From positions 62,001 through 126,000 of the forward strand of contig NZ_JQGJ02000009.1 of the NCBI RefSeq assembly GCF_000802155.2: 64,000 nt of DNA, in the 5' to 3' direction. A program made the position numbers and the translations under genes. Below are positions 35,865-48,236 of this stretch, piece by piece. The DNA comes from Pseudomonas frederiksbergensis. GTDB lineage: Bacteria; Pseudomonadota; Gammaproteobacteria; Pseudomonadales; Pseudomonadaceae. The notes beneath the pieces were generated by a model, which was not told the origin of the DNA, did not search any database, and saw nothing but the letters and a program-made list of their open reading frames with translations. How positions within the stretch are numbered: position 1 is the first letter of the stretch; every line of letters starts with the position of its first letter.

Positions 35865-37538
35865 TCAGATTTTTGCAGCCACCACCATTTTTTTTGCGTG
35901 AGCCAAGGATTCCTTGGTCAGGTCTATTCCTCCCAACATCCGAGCGACCTCTTCCACACGCTCATTTTTGTTGAGCTTGGACACGGCAGTGCGGGTAGCG
36001 TCTTCACCGCGAACCTTGTGTACGAATAAATGTTGGTGGCCCTGGGCGGCGACTTGGGGCAGGTGAGTGACCGTCAGGACCTGTCCGCGCTCACCCAGTC
36101 GGCGCAGCAGCTGGCCGACAATTTCTGCTGTAGGGCCGCCAATGCCAACGTCCACTTCGTCGAATACCAGCGTCGGCACTCGCGATGTCTGCGCCGTGAT
36201 GACCTGGATGGCCAGGCTGATGCGCGACAGCTCGCCGCCGGACGCCACTTTTGCCAATGCCTTGAGCGGTTGCCCGGGGTTGGCGCTGACCAGCAGTTCC
36301 ACTTGCTCCAGCCCGTTAGGCAGAAGCTCGTCACCACCGTTGGGGTGCAGTTCGATGGTGAATCGGCCGCCTGGCATGCCCAGGCGCTGGATCTCCTGTT
36401 CCACCGCGCTCGCCAGGCCGGTTGCGGCTTGTCTGCGCAGTTCGCTGAGTTCCTTGGCCTTTTCCTGGTAATGGCGTGCATAGGATGCCAGTTCATCCCC
36501 GAGCCGCTCGATGGACTCGTCATTGGCGTTCAGGGTTTCAAGTTCTTCCAGCAGGCGTTGCTGAAGTTCGACGACTTCGGTTGGCTGGACGCGATGCTTA
36601 CGGGCCAGTGTATAGATAGTGTCCAGACGCTCTTCCAGATATTGCAGGCGTGCCGGGTCGGCATCGAAATGGTCGAGGAAGCGGTTCAGCTCCCCGACGG
36701 CTTCTTCGACCTGGATCTGCGCGCTGGTCAGCAGGTTACTCGCTTCGCCCAGGGCTCCTACGGAATGGCTGACGCTGGAAAGTCGGTTAAGGCTCGCGGT
36801 CAGTGCGCTGAGCACGTTTCCGGAATCGCTTTCGCTACATTGCTCGACCACTTGTCGGCATACGCCCAGGAGTGCCTCGGCATTGGTCAGGTTCTTATGT
36901 TCCTGCTCCAGTTCCTGCAGTTCGTTTTCACCCAGGGCCAGGTTCTCCAGCTCTTCGAGCTGATAACTCAACAATTGGTGGCGGGCCCGTTGTTCATCGC
37001 CTGAGTTGGAAAGTCGATCCAGCTCCTGCCGGGTCTGCCGCCAGCGTTGGGCCGCCAATTGAACCTGGCGGGCGAGGTCGGTAGCTCCAGCGTACTCGTC
37101 GAGCAGGCGACGATGGGTATCGGTCTTGAGCAGGGATTGGTGTTCATGCTGGCTGTGGATATCGATCAGCAGCTCGCCGAGGGCCTTGAGGTCGCCTAGG
37201 GGGCAAGGGGTGCCGTTGATATAGCCACGGGAGCGGCCCTCGGCGGTGATGACCCGACGCAGGATGCACAGGCCGTCGGTGTCCAGGTCGCGCTCGGCCA
37301 GCCATGTGCTGGCCTCCTGGATGTCGACCAGGTCGAACGTCGCCAGGATGTCGGCCTTGTCCGCTCCGGGACGTACCACGCCGCTATCGGCGCGGTCGCC
37401 CAGCGTCAGGCCCAGAGCGTCGAGCATGATCGACTTGCCCGCGCCGGTTTCCCCGGTGATCACGCTCATGCCTCGATCGAGTTCGAGGTCGAGGTGTTCG
37501 ACGATGGCGTAGTTATGTACGGACAGGTGCACCAGCAT
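35865..37538 (-). CDS. recN: DNA repair protein RecN
   Basis: This 557-aa SMC-like ATPase acts in double-strand break repair. The Walker A motif GETGAGKS is near residue 30, and a long coiled coil fills the middle. The signature LAKVASGGELSRISLAIQV and the Walker B TLVFDEVDVGIGG are near residues 420-460. A LexA box 24 bases before the ATG shows SOS control. Confidence 0.96.
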   Translation of the reverse strand: MLVHLSVHNYAIVEHLDLELDRGMSVITGETGAGKSIMLDALGLTLGDRADSGVVRPGADKADILATFDLVDIQEASTWLAERDLDTDGLCILRRVITAEGRSRGYINGTPCPLGDLKALGELLIDIHSQHEHQSLLKTDTHRRLLDEYAGATDLARQVQLAAQRWRQTRQELDRLSNSGDEQRARHQLLSYQLEELENLALGENELQELEQEHKNLTNAEALLGVCRQVVEQCSESDSGNVLSALTASLNRLSSVSHSVGALGEASNLLTSAQIQVEEAVGELNRFLDHFDADPARLQYLEERLDTIYTLARKHRVQPTEVVELQQRLLEELETLNANDESIERLGDELASYARHYQEKAKELSELRRQAATGLASAVEQEIQRLGMPGGRFTIELHPNGGDELLPNGLEQVELLVSANPGQPLKALAKVASGGELSRISLAIQVITAQTSRVPTLVFDEVDVGIGGPTAEIVGQLLRRLGERGQVLTVTHLPQVAAQGHQHLFVHKVRGEDATRTAVSKLNKNERVEEVARMLGGIDLTKESLAHAKKMVVAAKI

Positions 37539-37561
37539 AAGGCCGCTCCCAGGCGTTAGGT

Positions 37562-37577
37562 CTGGTTATTTATACAG
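37562..37577. promoter_or_regulatory. LexA (SOS) box of recN
   Basis: CTGGTTATTTATACAG fits CTG-N10-CAG with an AT-rich centre. It lies 24 bases upstream of the recN start. recN is a well-known SOS gene. Confidence 0.88.
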
Positions 37578-37698
37578 TGTTTTGTTTGAGGCTGACAATG
37601 CCTGCGCTTAGCTCGTTTTGCTTGGTCCGATAGAATTCTTAGCGCTGCTGGGAATGATCATGCTGCTGTCTTTTGTAGGGTTAATTCGTCAGGTCGCC

Positions 37699-37726
37699 CT
37701 TGAAGCTGGAAAACCCGGCCCCATAT
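37699..37726 (+). promoter_or_regulatory. Sigma-32 (heat-shock) promoter of grpE
   Basis: CTTGAA (37699-37704) and CCCCATAT (37719-37726) are separated by 14 bases, an excellent match to the RpoH consensus. They stand about 54 bases before the grpE ATG. Confidence 0.88.
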
Positions 37727-37779
37727 ACCGGGGCAGAAGCGCGAGTCGAGCTCGCGGACGAAATTGAAAGGAGAAAACT

Positions 37780-38346
37780 ATGGCTGACGAACAGACGCAG
37801 GATACGCAAAATCTAGACGCCAATCAGGCTCCCCAGGATTCGGGCGAAGACCTGGCGGCACGTGTACAAGTGCTCGAGGAGCAACTGGCCGGTGCGCAGG
37901 ATCAGGCGCTGCGTGTAGCCGCCGACCTGCAGAACGTCCGCCGTCGCGCCGAGCAAGATGTGGAAAAGGCCCACAAATTCGCCTTGGAGCGTTTTGCCGG
38001 TGACCTGCTGCCGATCATCGATAGCCTGGAGCGCGGGCTGGAGTTGTCCAATCCTGATGATGAAAACATCCGCCCGATGCGTGAAGGCATCGAGCTGACG
38101 CTGAAAATGTTCCAGGACACCCTCAAGCGTTATCAGCTTGAAGCAATTGATCCGCACGGCGAGCCGTTCAATGCCGAACACCACCAGGCGATGGCAATGC
38201 AGGAAAGTGCCGACGTCGAGCCAAACAGTGTGTTGAAGGTTTTCCAGAAGGGCTACTTGCTCAACGGTCGCTTGCTGCGCCCGGCCATGGTTGTGGTCAG
38301 CAAGGCGCCAGCGCCGGTTTCGCCTTCAATTGATGAGCAGGCTTGA
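37780..38346 (+). CDS. grpE: Nucleotide exchange factor GrpE
   Basis: This 188-aa co-chaperone releases ADP from DnaK. The N-terminal region is acidic and glutamine-rich, then comes a long coiled coil (VQVLEEQLAGAQDQAL) and the conserved FALERFAGDLLPIIDSLERG. The beta domain holds FNAEHHQAMAM and VLKVFQKGYLLNGRLLRPAMV. GGAGAAAA precedes the ATG. Heat-shock control is expected from the promoter upstream. Confidence 0.97.
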   Translation: MADEQTQDTQNLDANQAPQDSGEDLAARVQVLEEQLAGAQDQALRVAADLQNVRRRAEQDVEKAHKFALERFAGDLLPIIDSLERGLELSNPDDENIRPMREGIELTLKMFQDTLKRYQLEAIDPHGEPFNAEHHQAMAMQESADVEPNSVLKVFQKGYLLNGRLLRPAMVVVSKAPAPVSPSIDEQA

Positions 38347-38368
38347 AATCGGGCGCAACGGCCCCCAT
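38342..38368 (+). promoter_or_regulatory. Second sigma-32 promoter, for dnaK, overlapping the grpE stop
   Basis: CTTGAA (38342-38347) contains the grpE stop codon TGA. CCCCAT (38363-38368) follows after 15 bases. The match to the RpoH consensus is good. The start of transcription would fall about 70 bases before dnaK. Confidence 0.75.
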
Positions 38369-38448
38369 TAAGAAGTCAAGCGTTTAAGTGCTACCGCAGT
38401 TAGCCACCACTGCTGCGGCAACAAAATCCAAGTTCCGGGAGAGTTAAC

Positions 38449-40365
38449 ATGGGCAAGATTATCGGTATCGACCTGGGGACCACCAACTCGTGCGTCTCCG
38501 TGCTGGAAAACGGCAAGGCCAAGGTTATTGAAAACGCTGAAGGCGCGCGCACCACGCCGTCGATCATCGCTTACGCCAACGATGGCGAAATTCTGGTTGG
38601 CCAGTCGGCCAAGCGTCAGGCTGTGACCAACCCGCATAACACCCTTTACGCGGTGAAGCGTCTGATCGGTCGCAAGTTCGACGAAGAAGTCGTTCAAAAA
38701 GACATCAAGATGGTGCCTTACAAAGTCGCCAAGGCTGACAATGGCGACGCATGGGTTGAAGTGAACGGCCAAAAAATGGCGCCGCCACAGATCTCTGCGG
38801 AAATCCTCAAGAAGATGAAGAAGACCGCCGAAGATTACCTCGGCGAGCCGGTGACTGAGGCGGTCATCACCGTTCCGGCCTACTTCAACGACAGCCAGCG
38901 CCAGGCAACCAAAGACGCCGGCCGCATCGCAGGCCTGGACGTAAAACGCATCATCAACGAACCTACCGCGGCTGCTCTGGCCTACGGCATGGACAAGGCC
39001 AAGGGCGATCACACCGTGATCGTTTATGACCTGGGTGGCGGTACCTTCGACGTTTCCGTGATCGAAATCGCCGAAGTCGACGGCGAGCATCAGTTCGAAG
39101 TGCTGGCAACCAACGGCGACACGTTCCTGGGTGGTGAAGACTTCGACATCCGCCTGATCGACTACCTCGTCGATGAGTTCAAGAAAGAAAGCGGCATGAA
39201 CCTCAAGGGTGACCCGCTGGCCATGCAGCGCCTGAAAGAAGCCGCTGAAAAAGCCAAGATCGAGCTGTCTTCGAGCCAGTCGACCGACGTGAACCTGCCG
39301 TACATTACCGCAGACGCCACCGGTCCTAAGCACCTGAACGTGAAAATTTCCCGCGCCAAGCTTGAAGCGCTGGTGGAAGACCTGGTTCAGCGCACCATCG
39401 AACCTTGCCGCATCGCGATGAAAGACGCCGGCATCGACGTTGGCTCCATCAACGACGTGATTCTGGTCGGCGGTCAGACCCGTATGCCGCTGGTGCAGAA
39501 GCTGGTAACCGATTTCTTCGGCAAGGAAGCTCGTAAGGATGTGAACCCTGACGAAGCCGTTGCCATGGGTGCTGCCATCCAGGGCGCCGTTCTGGCCGGT
39601 GACGTTAAAGACGTTCTGCTGCTCGACGTCAGCCCGCTGACCCTGGGTATCGAAACCATGGGTGGCGTGATGACCGCGCTGATCGAGAAAAACACCACGA
39701 TTCCTACCAAGAAATCCCAGGTGTTCTCGACCGCTGACGACAACCAGAGCGCCGTGACCATCCACGTGCTGCAAGGCGAGCGCAAGCAAGCTGCCCAGAA
39801 CAAGTCCTTGGGCAAGTTCGACCTGGCCGAGATTCCACCAGCGCCACGTGGCGTGCCACAAATCGAAGTGACCTTCGACATTGACGCCAACGGCATCCTG
39901 CACGTCGGCGCGAAAGACAAGGCCACCGGCAAGACCCAGTCGATCGTGATCAAGGCCAACTCCGGTCTGTCCGAGGAAGAGATCCAGCAGATGGTTCGCG
40001 ATGCTGAAGTCAACGCCGAGGAAGACCGCAAGTTCGAGGAGCTGGCAAGCGCCCGTAACCAGGGTGATGCGCTGGTGCACTCGACTCGCAAGATGGTTGC
40101 CGATGCTGGCGAGAAAGTGACTGCGGAAGAGAAAACCGCTATCGAAGCGGCCGTGGTTGCCCTGGAAGCTGCCGTCAAAGGCGACGACAAGGCGGCCATC
40201 GAAGCGAAGATCGAAGAGCTGTCGAAAGTCTCCGCGCCAGTGGCTCAGAAGATGTATGCCGAGCAGGCCCAGCCCGCCGAAGGTGCTGCGCAGCAAGGCG
40301 AATCGGCTGAAAAAGCCGACGACGTTGTCGACGCTGAGTTCGAAGAAGTGAAAGACAACAAGTAA
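38449..40365 (+). CDS. dnaK: Chaperone DnaK (Hsp70)
   Basis: This 638-aa Hsp70 has the ATPase domain with GIIGIDLGTTNSCVSV-type phosphate loop 1 at the N-terminus, VIVYDLGGGTFDVSVIEI near residue 190 and VGGQTRMPLVQ near 340. A DVSPLTLGIETMGGV interdomain linker leads to the substrate-binding domain. The C-terminus ends EFEEVKDNK. Length and motifs are complete. It follows grpE with its own heat-shock promoter and precedes dnaJ. Confidence 0.98.
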   Translation: MGKIIGIDLGTTNSCVSVLENGKAKVIENAEGARTTPSIIAYANDGEILVGQSAKRQAVTNPHNTLYAVKRLIGRKFDEEVVQKDIKMVPYKVAKADNGDAWVEVNGQKMAPPQISAEILKKMKKTAEDYLGEPVTEAVITVPAYFNDSQRQATKDAGRIAGLDVKRIINEPTAAALAYGMDKAKGDHTVIVYDLGGGTFDVSVIEIAEVDGEHQFEVLATNGDTFLGGEDFDIRLIDYLVDEFKKESGMNLKGDPLAMQRLKEAAEKAKIELSSSQSTDVNLPYITADATGPKHLNVKISRAKLEALVEDLVQRTIEPCRIAMKDAGIDVGSINDVILVGGQTRMPLVQKLVTDFFGKEARKDVNPDEAVAMGAAIQGAVLAGDVKDVLLLDVSPLTLGIETMGGVMTALIEKNTTIPTKKSQVFSTADDNQSAVTIHVLQGERKQAAQNKSLGKFDLAEIPPAPRGVPQIEVTFDIDANGILHVGAKDKATGKTQSIVIKANSGLSEEEIQQMVRDAEVNAEEDRKFEELASARNQGDALVHSTRKMVADAGEKVTAEEKTAIEAAVVALEAAVKGDDKAAIEAKIEELSKVSAPVAQKMYAEQAQPAEGAAQQGESAEKADDVVDAEFEEVKDNK

Positions 40366-40655
40366 TCGCTTGTTGGTCGGCCGGTTGACTGCGTTTGTGC
40401 GGTGGCTGGTAGGATGTCGCCGCGCGGGAGCTTGCTCCCGCGTTGGCGTGTCTGGAGGCAGCGAATTTTTACAGCATGCGACAAAGCTCGGGTGCTGACG
40501 GTGTGTTCGGGAATGCTCCTGCTTTCCGGGCGATATGCGCCGAGACCAGGATCGTTGAATCGACGTGAGTTGGGTCCGGGCCTGTATTGGGGCCCAACGA
40601 GTTTGGCGAGGCTCAGGAGAGGTTGGCCGAACGTCCTATAAGAGTGCAAAGACTA
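40366..40655. other. dnaK-dnaJ intergenic region with REP-like hairpin
   Basis: The 290 bases between dnaK and dnaJ contain CGCGGGAGC-TT-GCTCCCGCG (40423-40442), a common Pseudomonas intergenic hairpin without a T run. No gene or RpoH promoter is apparent here. The hairpin may adjust the DnaK to DnaJ ratio by stabilising the dnaK message. Confidence 0.6.
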
Positions 40656-41780
40656 ATGGCAAAACGTGATTTTTACGAAGTATTGGGTGTTGAGCGGGGG
40701 GCCAGCGAGGCAGAGCTGAAAAAGGCCTATCGTCGCCTGGCGATGAAGCACCACCCGGACCGTAACCCCGGCGACAAGGCTTCGGAAGAGATGTTCAAGG
40801 AGGCCAACGAGGCCTATGAAGTCCTGTCCGATTCCAGCAAGCGCGCGGCTTACGACCAGTACGGCCATGCCGGCGTCGACCCAAGCATGGGTGGCGGCGG
40901 TGCCGGTTTCGGCGGACAGAACTTCTCCGATATTTTCGGTGATGTGTTCAGCGATTTCTTTGGTGGCGGCCGCGGCGGTGCCCGTGGGGGTGCCCAGCGT
41001 GGCAGTGACCTGCGCTATACGCTGGAGTTGAACCTGGAAGAAGCGGTGCGCGGTACTACCGTCAATATCCGCGTGCCGACGTTGGTCAATTGCAAACCGT
41101 GCGATGGCTCGGGTGCCAAGAAGGGCTCCTCGCCCGTGACCTGCCCGACTTGCGGCGGGATTGGCCAGGTCCGCATGCAGCAGGGCTTCTTCTCGGTCCA
41201 GCAGACCTGCCCGCGCTGTCACGGCCAGGGCAAGATCATTTCCGATCCGTGCGACTCCTGCCACGGTGAAGGACGTGTCGAAGAGTACAAGACGCTGTCG
41301 GTCAAGGTGCCGGCTGGTGTCGACACCGGCGACCGCATTCGCTTGTCCGGCGAAGGTGAAGCGGGTGCCCAGGGTGGCCCGACCGGCGACCTGTATGTGG
41401 TGATCAACGTGCGCGAGCACGCGATTTTCCAGCGCGACGGCAAGCACCTGTTCTGCGAAGTGCCGATCAGCTTCGTCGATGCAGCCTTGGGCGGCGAGCT
41501 GGAAATTCCGACCCTCGACGGCCGCGTCAAACTGAAAATTCCCGAGGGTACGCAGACCGGCAAGCAGTTCCGGATTCGCGGCAAGGGCGTGGCGCCGGTG
41601 CGTGGTGGTGGCGCCGGCGACCTGATGTGCCGCGTGGCGGTGGAAACCCCGGTCAACCTGGGGCGGCGTCAGCGTGAACTGTTGGAAGAGTTCCGCAACT
41701 CCCTGGCTGATGACAACAGTCATTCCCCGAAGACTACTGGTTGGTTCGAAGGCGTGAAGCGCTTCTTCGGCGACCTGTAA
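40656..41780 (+). CDS. dnaJ: Chaperone DnaJ (Hsp40)
   Basis: This 374-aa DnaK co-chaperone is complete. The J domain carries the HPD triad in RLAMKHHPDRNPGDK. A Gly/Phe-rich linker (GGGGAGFGGQNFSDIFGD) follows, then four CXXCXGXG zinc motifs (CKPCDGSG, CPTCGGIG, CPRCHGQG, CDSCHGEG) and the C-terminal substrate domains. The start is ATG 40656. Upstream in-frame codons are not native. dapB follows by 9 bases. Confidence 0.97.
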   Translation: MAKRDFYEVLGVERGASEAELKKAYRRLAMKHHPDRNPGDKASEEMFKEANEAYEVLSDSSKRAAYDQYGHAGVDPSMGGGGAGFGGQNFSDIFGDVFSDFFGGGRGGARGGAQRGSDLRYTLELNLEEAVRGTTVNIRVPTLVNCKPCDGSGAKKGSSPVTCPTCGGIGQVRMQQGFFSVQQTCPRCHGQGKIISDPCDSCHGEGRVEEYKTLSVKVPAGVDTGDRIRLSGEGEAGAQGGPTGDLYVVINVREHAIFQRDGKHLFCEVPISFVDAALGGELEIPTLDGRVKLKIPEGTQTGKQFRIRGKGVAPVRGGGAGDLMCRVAVETPVNLGRRQRELLEEFRNSLADDNSHSPKTTGWFEGVKRFFGDL

Positions 41781-41789
41781 GGAGTCCGC

Positions 41790-42596
41790 ATGCGACGTAT
41801 AGCTGTGATGGGCGCTGCGGGGCGCATGGGCAAGGCGCTGGTCGAGGCGGTGCAGCAGCGCTCGCCGCTTTCGGGCCTGACGGCTGCCATCGTGCGGCCC
41901 GACAGTACGTTGGTCGGTGCCGATGCTGGCGAGCTGGCCTCGCTGGGGCGTATCGGCGTGCCGATGTCCGGCGGCTTGGAAAAGGTGCTTGACGAGTTTG
42001 ATGTCCTGATCGACTTCACCTTGCCGGACGTGATGCTGAAAAACCTCGCGATTTGCCGCAAGCATGGCAAGGCCATGGTCATCGGCACCACGGGGCTGGA
42101 CGCTGCGCAAAAGCAGTTGCTGGCCGACGCGGGCAAAGACATCCCGATCGTATTCGCGGCGAATTTCAGTGTCGGCGTGAACCTGTCGCTGAAGTTGCTG
42201 GACTTGACCGCTCGGGTGCTGGGTGACGACGCGGATATCGAGATCATCGAGGCGCATCATCGGCACAAGATCGACGCGCCTTCGGGAACGGCGTTGCGCA
42301 TGGGTGAAGTGATTGCCGATGCGCTGGGGCGTGATCTGCAGGAAGTGGCCGTGTATGGGCGTGAAGGGCATACCGGTGCCCGTGAGCGCGACACCATCGG
42401 TTTCGCCACGGTGCGCGGTGGCGATGTCGTCGGCGACCACACCGTGCTGTTCGCCACTGAAGGCGAGCGCCTGGAGATCACCCACAAGGCGTCGAGCCGG
42501 ATGACTTTCGCCAAGGGTGCCGTACGTGCCGCGCTGTGGCTGGATGGCCGCGAGCCTGGTTTGTACGACATGCAAGACGTTCTCGACCTGCGTTGA
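41790..42596 (+). CDS. dapB: 4-hydroxy-tetrahydrodipicolinate reductase
   Basis: This 268-aa enzyme of lysine and diaminopimelate synthesis has the nucleotide-binding GAAGRMGKALVEAVQ at residues 8-22. The substrate-binding EAHHRHKIDAPSGTAL lies near residue 155, and the N-terminal fold continues with VIGTTGLD. AAGGAG precedes the ATG. It sits between dnaJ and the carAB leader as in other pseudomonads. Confidence 0.97.
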   Translation: MRRIAVMGAAGRMGKALVEAVQQRSPLSGLTAAIVRPDSTLVGADAGELASLGRIGVPMSGGLEKVLDEFDVLIDFTLPDVMLKNLAICRKHGKAMVIGTTGLDAAQKQLLADAGKDIPIVFAANFSVGVNLSLKLLDLTARVLGDDADIEIIEAHHRHKIDAPSGTALRMGEVIADALGRDLQEVAVYGREGHTGARERDTIGFATVRGGDVVGDHTVLFATEGERLEITHKASSRMTFAKGAVRAALWLDGREPGLYDMQDVLDLR

Positions 42597-42732
42597 TGTC
42601 CCTGAAGACGGGGTTCAGGTTATACTGGGCCCCGTTTTACACCGCTTCGCGACGGCCTGTCGCATTCCCCTGCCTTTAAGGCTCATTAGCGGTGGACCAA
42701 AAAAGCCTTTTTCTGTAAGCTACAGCTTTAGT

Positions 42733-42855
42733 GTGTCCACTAAAAGCGCGCAGAATAATTCAGTGAACAAGCGGGGTGACGTGTCCATACGTCACTCCGC
42801 TTTTTTACAACCTGCGATCGCCCTTTCAGGCTTTATTTACGGGAGGTCTTCTTGA
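42733..42855 (+). CDS. Possible carA leader peptide ORF
   Basis: A GTG at 42733 opens 40 codons whose TGA overlaps the carA TTG start (TTGA, 42852-42855). The ORF runs straight through the attenuator-like hairpin at 42769-42802. Translation of such a leader could alter hairpin formation and carA expression. There is no strong ribosome site before the GTG, and the coding signal is weak, so this is tentative. Confidence 0.3.
   Translation: MSTKSAQNNSVNKRGDVSIRHSAFLQPAIALSGFIYGRSS
42769..42802 (+). terminator. Attenuator-like terminator in the carA leader
   Basis: AAGCGGGGTGACGT (42769-42782) pairs with ACGTCACTCCGCTT (42789-42802), with one G-U pair, and six T follow. It lies about 50 bases before the carA start and downstream of a TATACT (42621-42626) that could be the carA -10 element. 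Placement inside the leader suggests transcription attenuation of carAB rather than a plain dapB terminator. Confidence 0.8.
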
Positions 42856-43988
42856 CTAAGCCAGCCATACTCGCCCTTGCTGATGGCAGCATTTTTCGCG
42901 GCGAAGCCATTGGAGCCGACGGTCAGACCGTTGGTGAGGTGGTGTTTAACACCGCAATGACCGGCTATCAGGAAATTCTTACCGATCCTTCCTACGCCCA
43001 ACAAATCGTTACCTTGACCTACCCGCACATTGGCAACACCGGTACCACGCCGGAAGACGCCGAGTCTGATCGTGTCTGGTCCGCTGGCCTCGTCATCCGT
43101 GACTTGCCGCTGGTAGCGAGCAACTGGCGTAACACGATGTCCCTCTCCGACTACCTGAAAGCCAACAACGTTGTGGCGATCGCCGGTATCGACACCCGCC
43201 GCCTGACCCGCATCCTTCGGGAAAAAGGCGCGCAGAACGGCTGCATCATGGCCGGTGACAATATTTCCGAAGAAGCCGCCATCGCCGCTGCCCAGGGGTT
43301 CCCTGGCCTCAAGGGCATGGACCTGGCAAAAGTCGTCAGCACCCAGAAGCAGTACGAATGGCGCTCCACGGTCTGGGACCTGAAGACCGACCGTCACGCG
43401 ACGATCGAGGCTTCCGAACTGCCGTACCACGTGGTTGCCTACGACTACGGCGTCAAACTGAACATCCTGCGCATGCTGGTCGAGCGTGGTTGCCGCGTCA
43501 CCGTGGTACCTGCGCAAACCCCGGCCGCCGACGTCCTGGCACTCAAGCCCGACGGCGTATTCCTGTCCAACGGTCCTGGTGATCCGGAGCCTTGCGACTA
43601 CGCAATCCAGGCGATCAAGGATGTGCTGGAAACCGAGATCCCGGTCTTCGGTATCTGCCTCGGCCACCAGTTGCTGGCCCTGGCTTCGGGCGCCAAGACC
43701 CTGAAAATGGGCCACGGCCACCACGGTGCCAACCACCCGGTCCAGGACCTGGACACCGGCGTGGTGATGATCACCAGCCAGAACCATGGTTTCGCCGTGG
43801 ATGAGGCGACCCTGCCGGCCAACGTCCGTGCGATCCACAAATCGCTGTTCGACGGCACGCTGCAAGGTATCGAGCGTACCGACAAGAGCGCGTTCAGCTT
43901 CCAGGGCCACCCTGAAGCGAGCCCGGGCCCGAACGATGTGGCGCCGCTGTTCGATCGCTTCATCAACGAGATGGCCAAGCGACGCTGA
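42852..43988 (+). CDS. carA: Carbamoyl-phosphate synthase small subunit
   Basis: The 378-aa glutamine amidotransferase subunit feeds ammonia to CarB for arginine and pyrimidine synthesis. The N-terminal CPSase small-chain domain (LADGSIFRGEAIGADG) is followed by a class I amidotransferase domain with catalytic cysteine in PVFGICLGHQLLALASG. Its histidine and glutamate are in FSFQGHPEASPGP. The start codon is TTG at 42852 with GGGAGG 5 bases upstream. An imperfect GC-rich hairpin (43995-44040) separates it from carB. Confidence 0.96.
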   Translation: MTKPAILALADGSIFRGEAIGADGQTVGEVVFNTAMTGYQEILTDPSYAQQIVTLTYPHIGNTGTTPEDAESDRVWSAGLVIRDLPLVASNWRNTMSLSDYLKANNVVAIAGIDTRRLTRILREKGAQNGCIMAGDNISEEAAIAAAQGFPGLKGMDLAKVVSTQKQYEWRSTVWDLKTDRHATIEASELPYHVVAYDYGVKLNILRMLVERGCRVTVVPAQTPAADVLALKPDGVFLSNGPGDPEPCDYAIQAIKDVLETEIPVFGICLGHQLLALASGAKTLKMGHGHHGANHPVQDLDTGVVMITSQNHGFAVDEATLPANVRAIHKSLFDGTLQGIERTDKSAFSFQGHPEASPGPNDVAPLFDRFINEMAKRR

Positions 43989-44093
43989 CCGCGCGAAGCC
44001 CGAGGGCGGCCCCGAATGCGGTGGCCCCCTCGGGCGCTTCAAAGATTGTTCGACGGCCTAGCCGACTGACCTGCGGATTTGAGTGACAAACCC

Positions 44094-47311
<3,218 letters not shown>

Positions 47312-47315
<4 letters not shown>

Positions 47316-47794
47316 GCATAACCAAGTACCCCATGACAGTTCAGGGCGCGAAGGCCCTGGAAGAAGAACACGCTTTCCTCACCAAGGTCGAGCGCCCGCG
47401 CTTGAGCCAGGCTATTGGCGAAGCGCGTGAGCTGGGCGACCTGAAGGAAAACGCCGAATACCACGCTGCCCGAGAGGAGCAGGGTATGGTCGAGGCGCGT
47501 GTCCGTGACATCGAAGGCCGCATGCAGAATGCAGTGATCATCGACGTCACCACGATCCCGCACACTGGCAAAGTGATTTTCGGCACCACCGTGGAAATCG
47601 CCAACGTCGAGACGGATGAAAGCGTTACTTACCAGATCGTTGGCGAGGACGAGGCAGACATCAAGCTCGGCAAGATTTCAGTGGGTTCACCTATCGCTCG
47701 CGCCTTGATCGCCAAGGAAGAGGGTGATGTGGTTGCCGTGAAGACGCCTGGCGGTGTCATCGAGTATGAGATTGTCGAAGTCCGTCATATCTGA
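47312..47794 (+). CDS. greA: Transcription elongation factor GreA
   Basis: This 160-aa factor rescues backtracked RNA polymerase. The N-terminal coiled coil with the acidic tip (LGDLKENAEYHAAREEQGM) and the C-terminal FKBP-like globular domain (SVGSPIARALIAKEEGDVV) are complete. The start overlaps the carB stop by four bases. Confidence 0.96.
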
Positions 47795-48227
47795 GCGAAG
47801 GCGTCCGCTGCGCGCGGGCGCCATGATCTGGCAGCTCGCCCAGATGTTGTGGGTGGGCGGCGTCTGGTTGCTGCACGTCGGTCTACTGCCGGTGCTGGGG
47901 CAAATCGGCCTGGCGCCGCTGCTCATCGATGAAATCGCAAGCGTGCTGACGGCGCTGCTGGTCGGATTTTCCGCCGCATGCGTCATGTTCCAGGTTTTGG
48001 TACTGGTCCAGATCGAAGGTGTTGCTAGTCTTTGGCGCGACATCCGTGGGCAATTGCTGCTCATGGCGTTGTATGCGTGCGCAATGTTCCTGGCGGTGCG
48101 TCTCGGCTGGCCGGGAGCAATTCAATGGCAGGTATTCAGTTACCTGGTGTTGGGCTTTTCCGGATTGATACTGGTGTTGCAGCCGGTGCCCGGCTGGAGT
48201 GGCAGGGTGCGCGAAGCGCACCCTTGA
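47766..48227 (+). CDS. Inner-membrane protein of the DUF4149 type
   Basis: The protein is 153 aa from the ATG at 47766, which lies 29 bases inside the greA end. An ATG at 47823 is the alternative start. Four hydrophobic spans are seen: around IWQLAQMLWVGGVWLLHVGL, ALLVGFSAACVMFQVLVL, LLLMALYACAMFLAV and FSYLVLGFSGLILVL. The position after greA and the fold suggest the DUF4149 family, of unknown function. It converges with yhbY. Confidence 0.7.
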   Translation: MRLSKSVISERRRPLRAGAMIWQLAQMLWVGGVWLLHVGLLPVLGQIGLAPLLIDEIASVLTALLVGFSAACVMFQVLVLVQIEGVASLWRDIRGQLLLMALYACAMFLAVRLGWPGAIQWQVFSYLVLGFSGLILVLQPVPGWSGRVREAHP

Positions 48228-48236
48228 CCCTTGGCA

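Noticed and set aside
38368..40296. Open frame of 642 codons opposite dnaK
   Set aside because: Antisense shadow of dnaK. It has no ribosome site and no homology motif.
40653..42575. Open frame of 640 codons opposite dnaJ and dapB
   Set aside because: Spans two well-supported genes on the other strand and shows no domain of its own.
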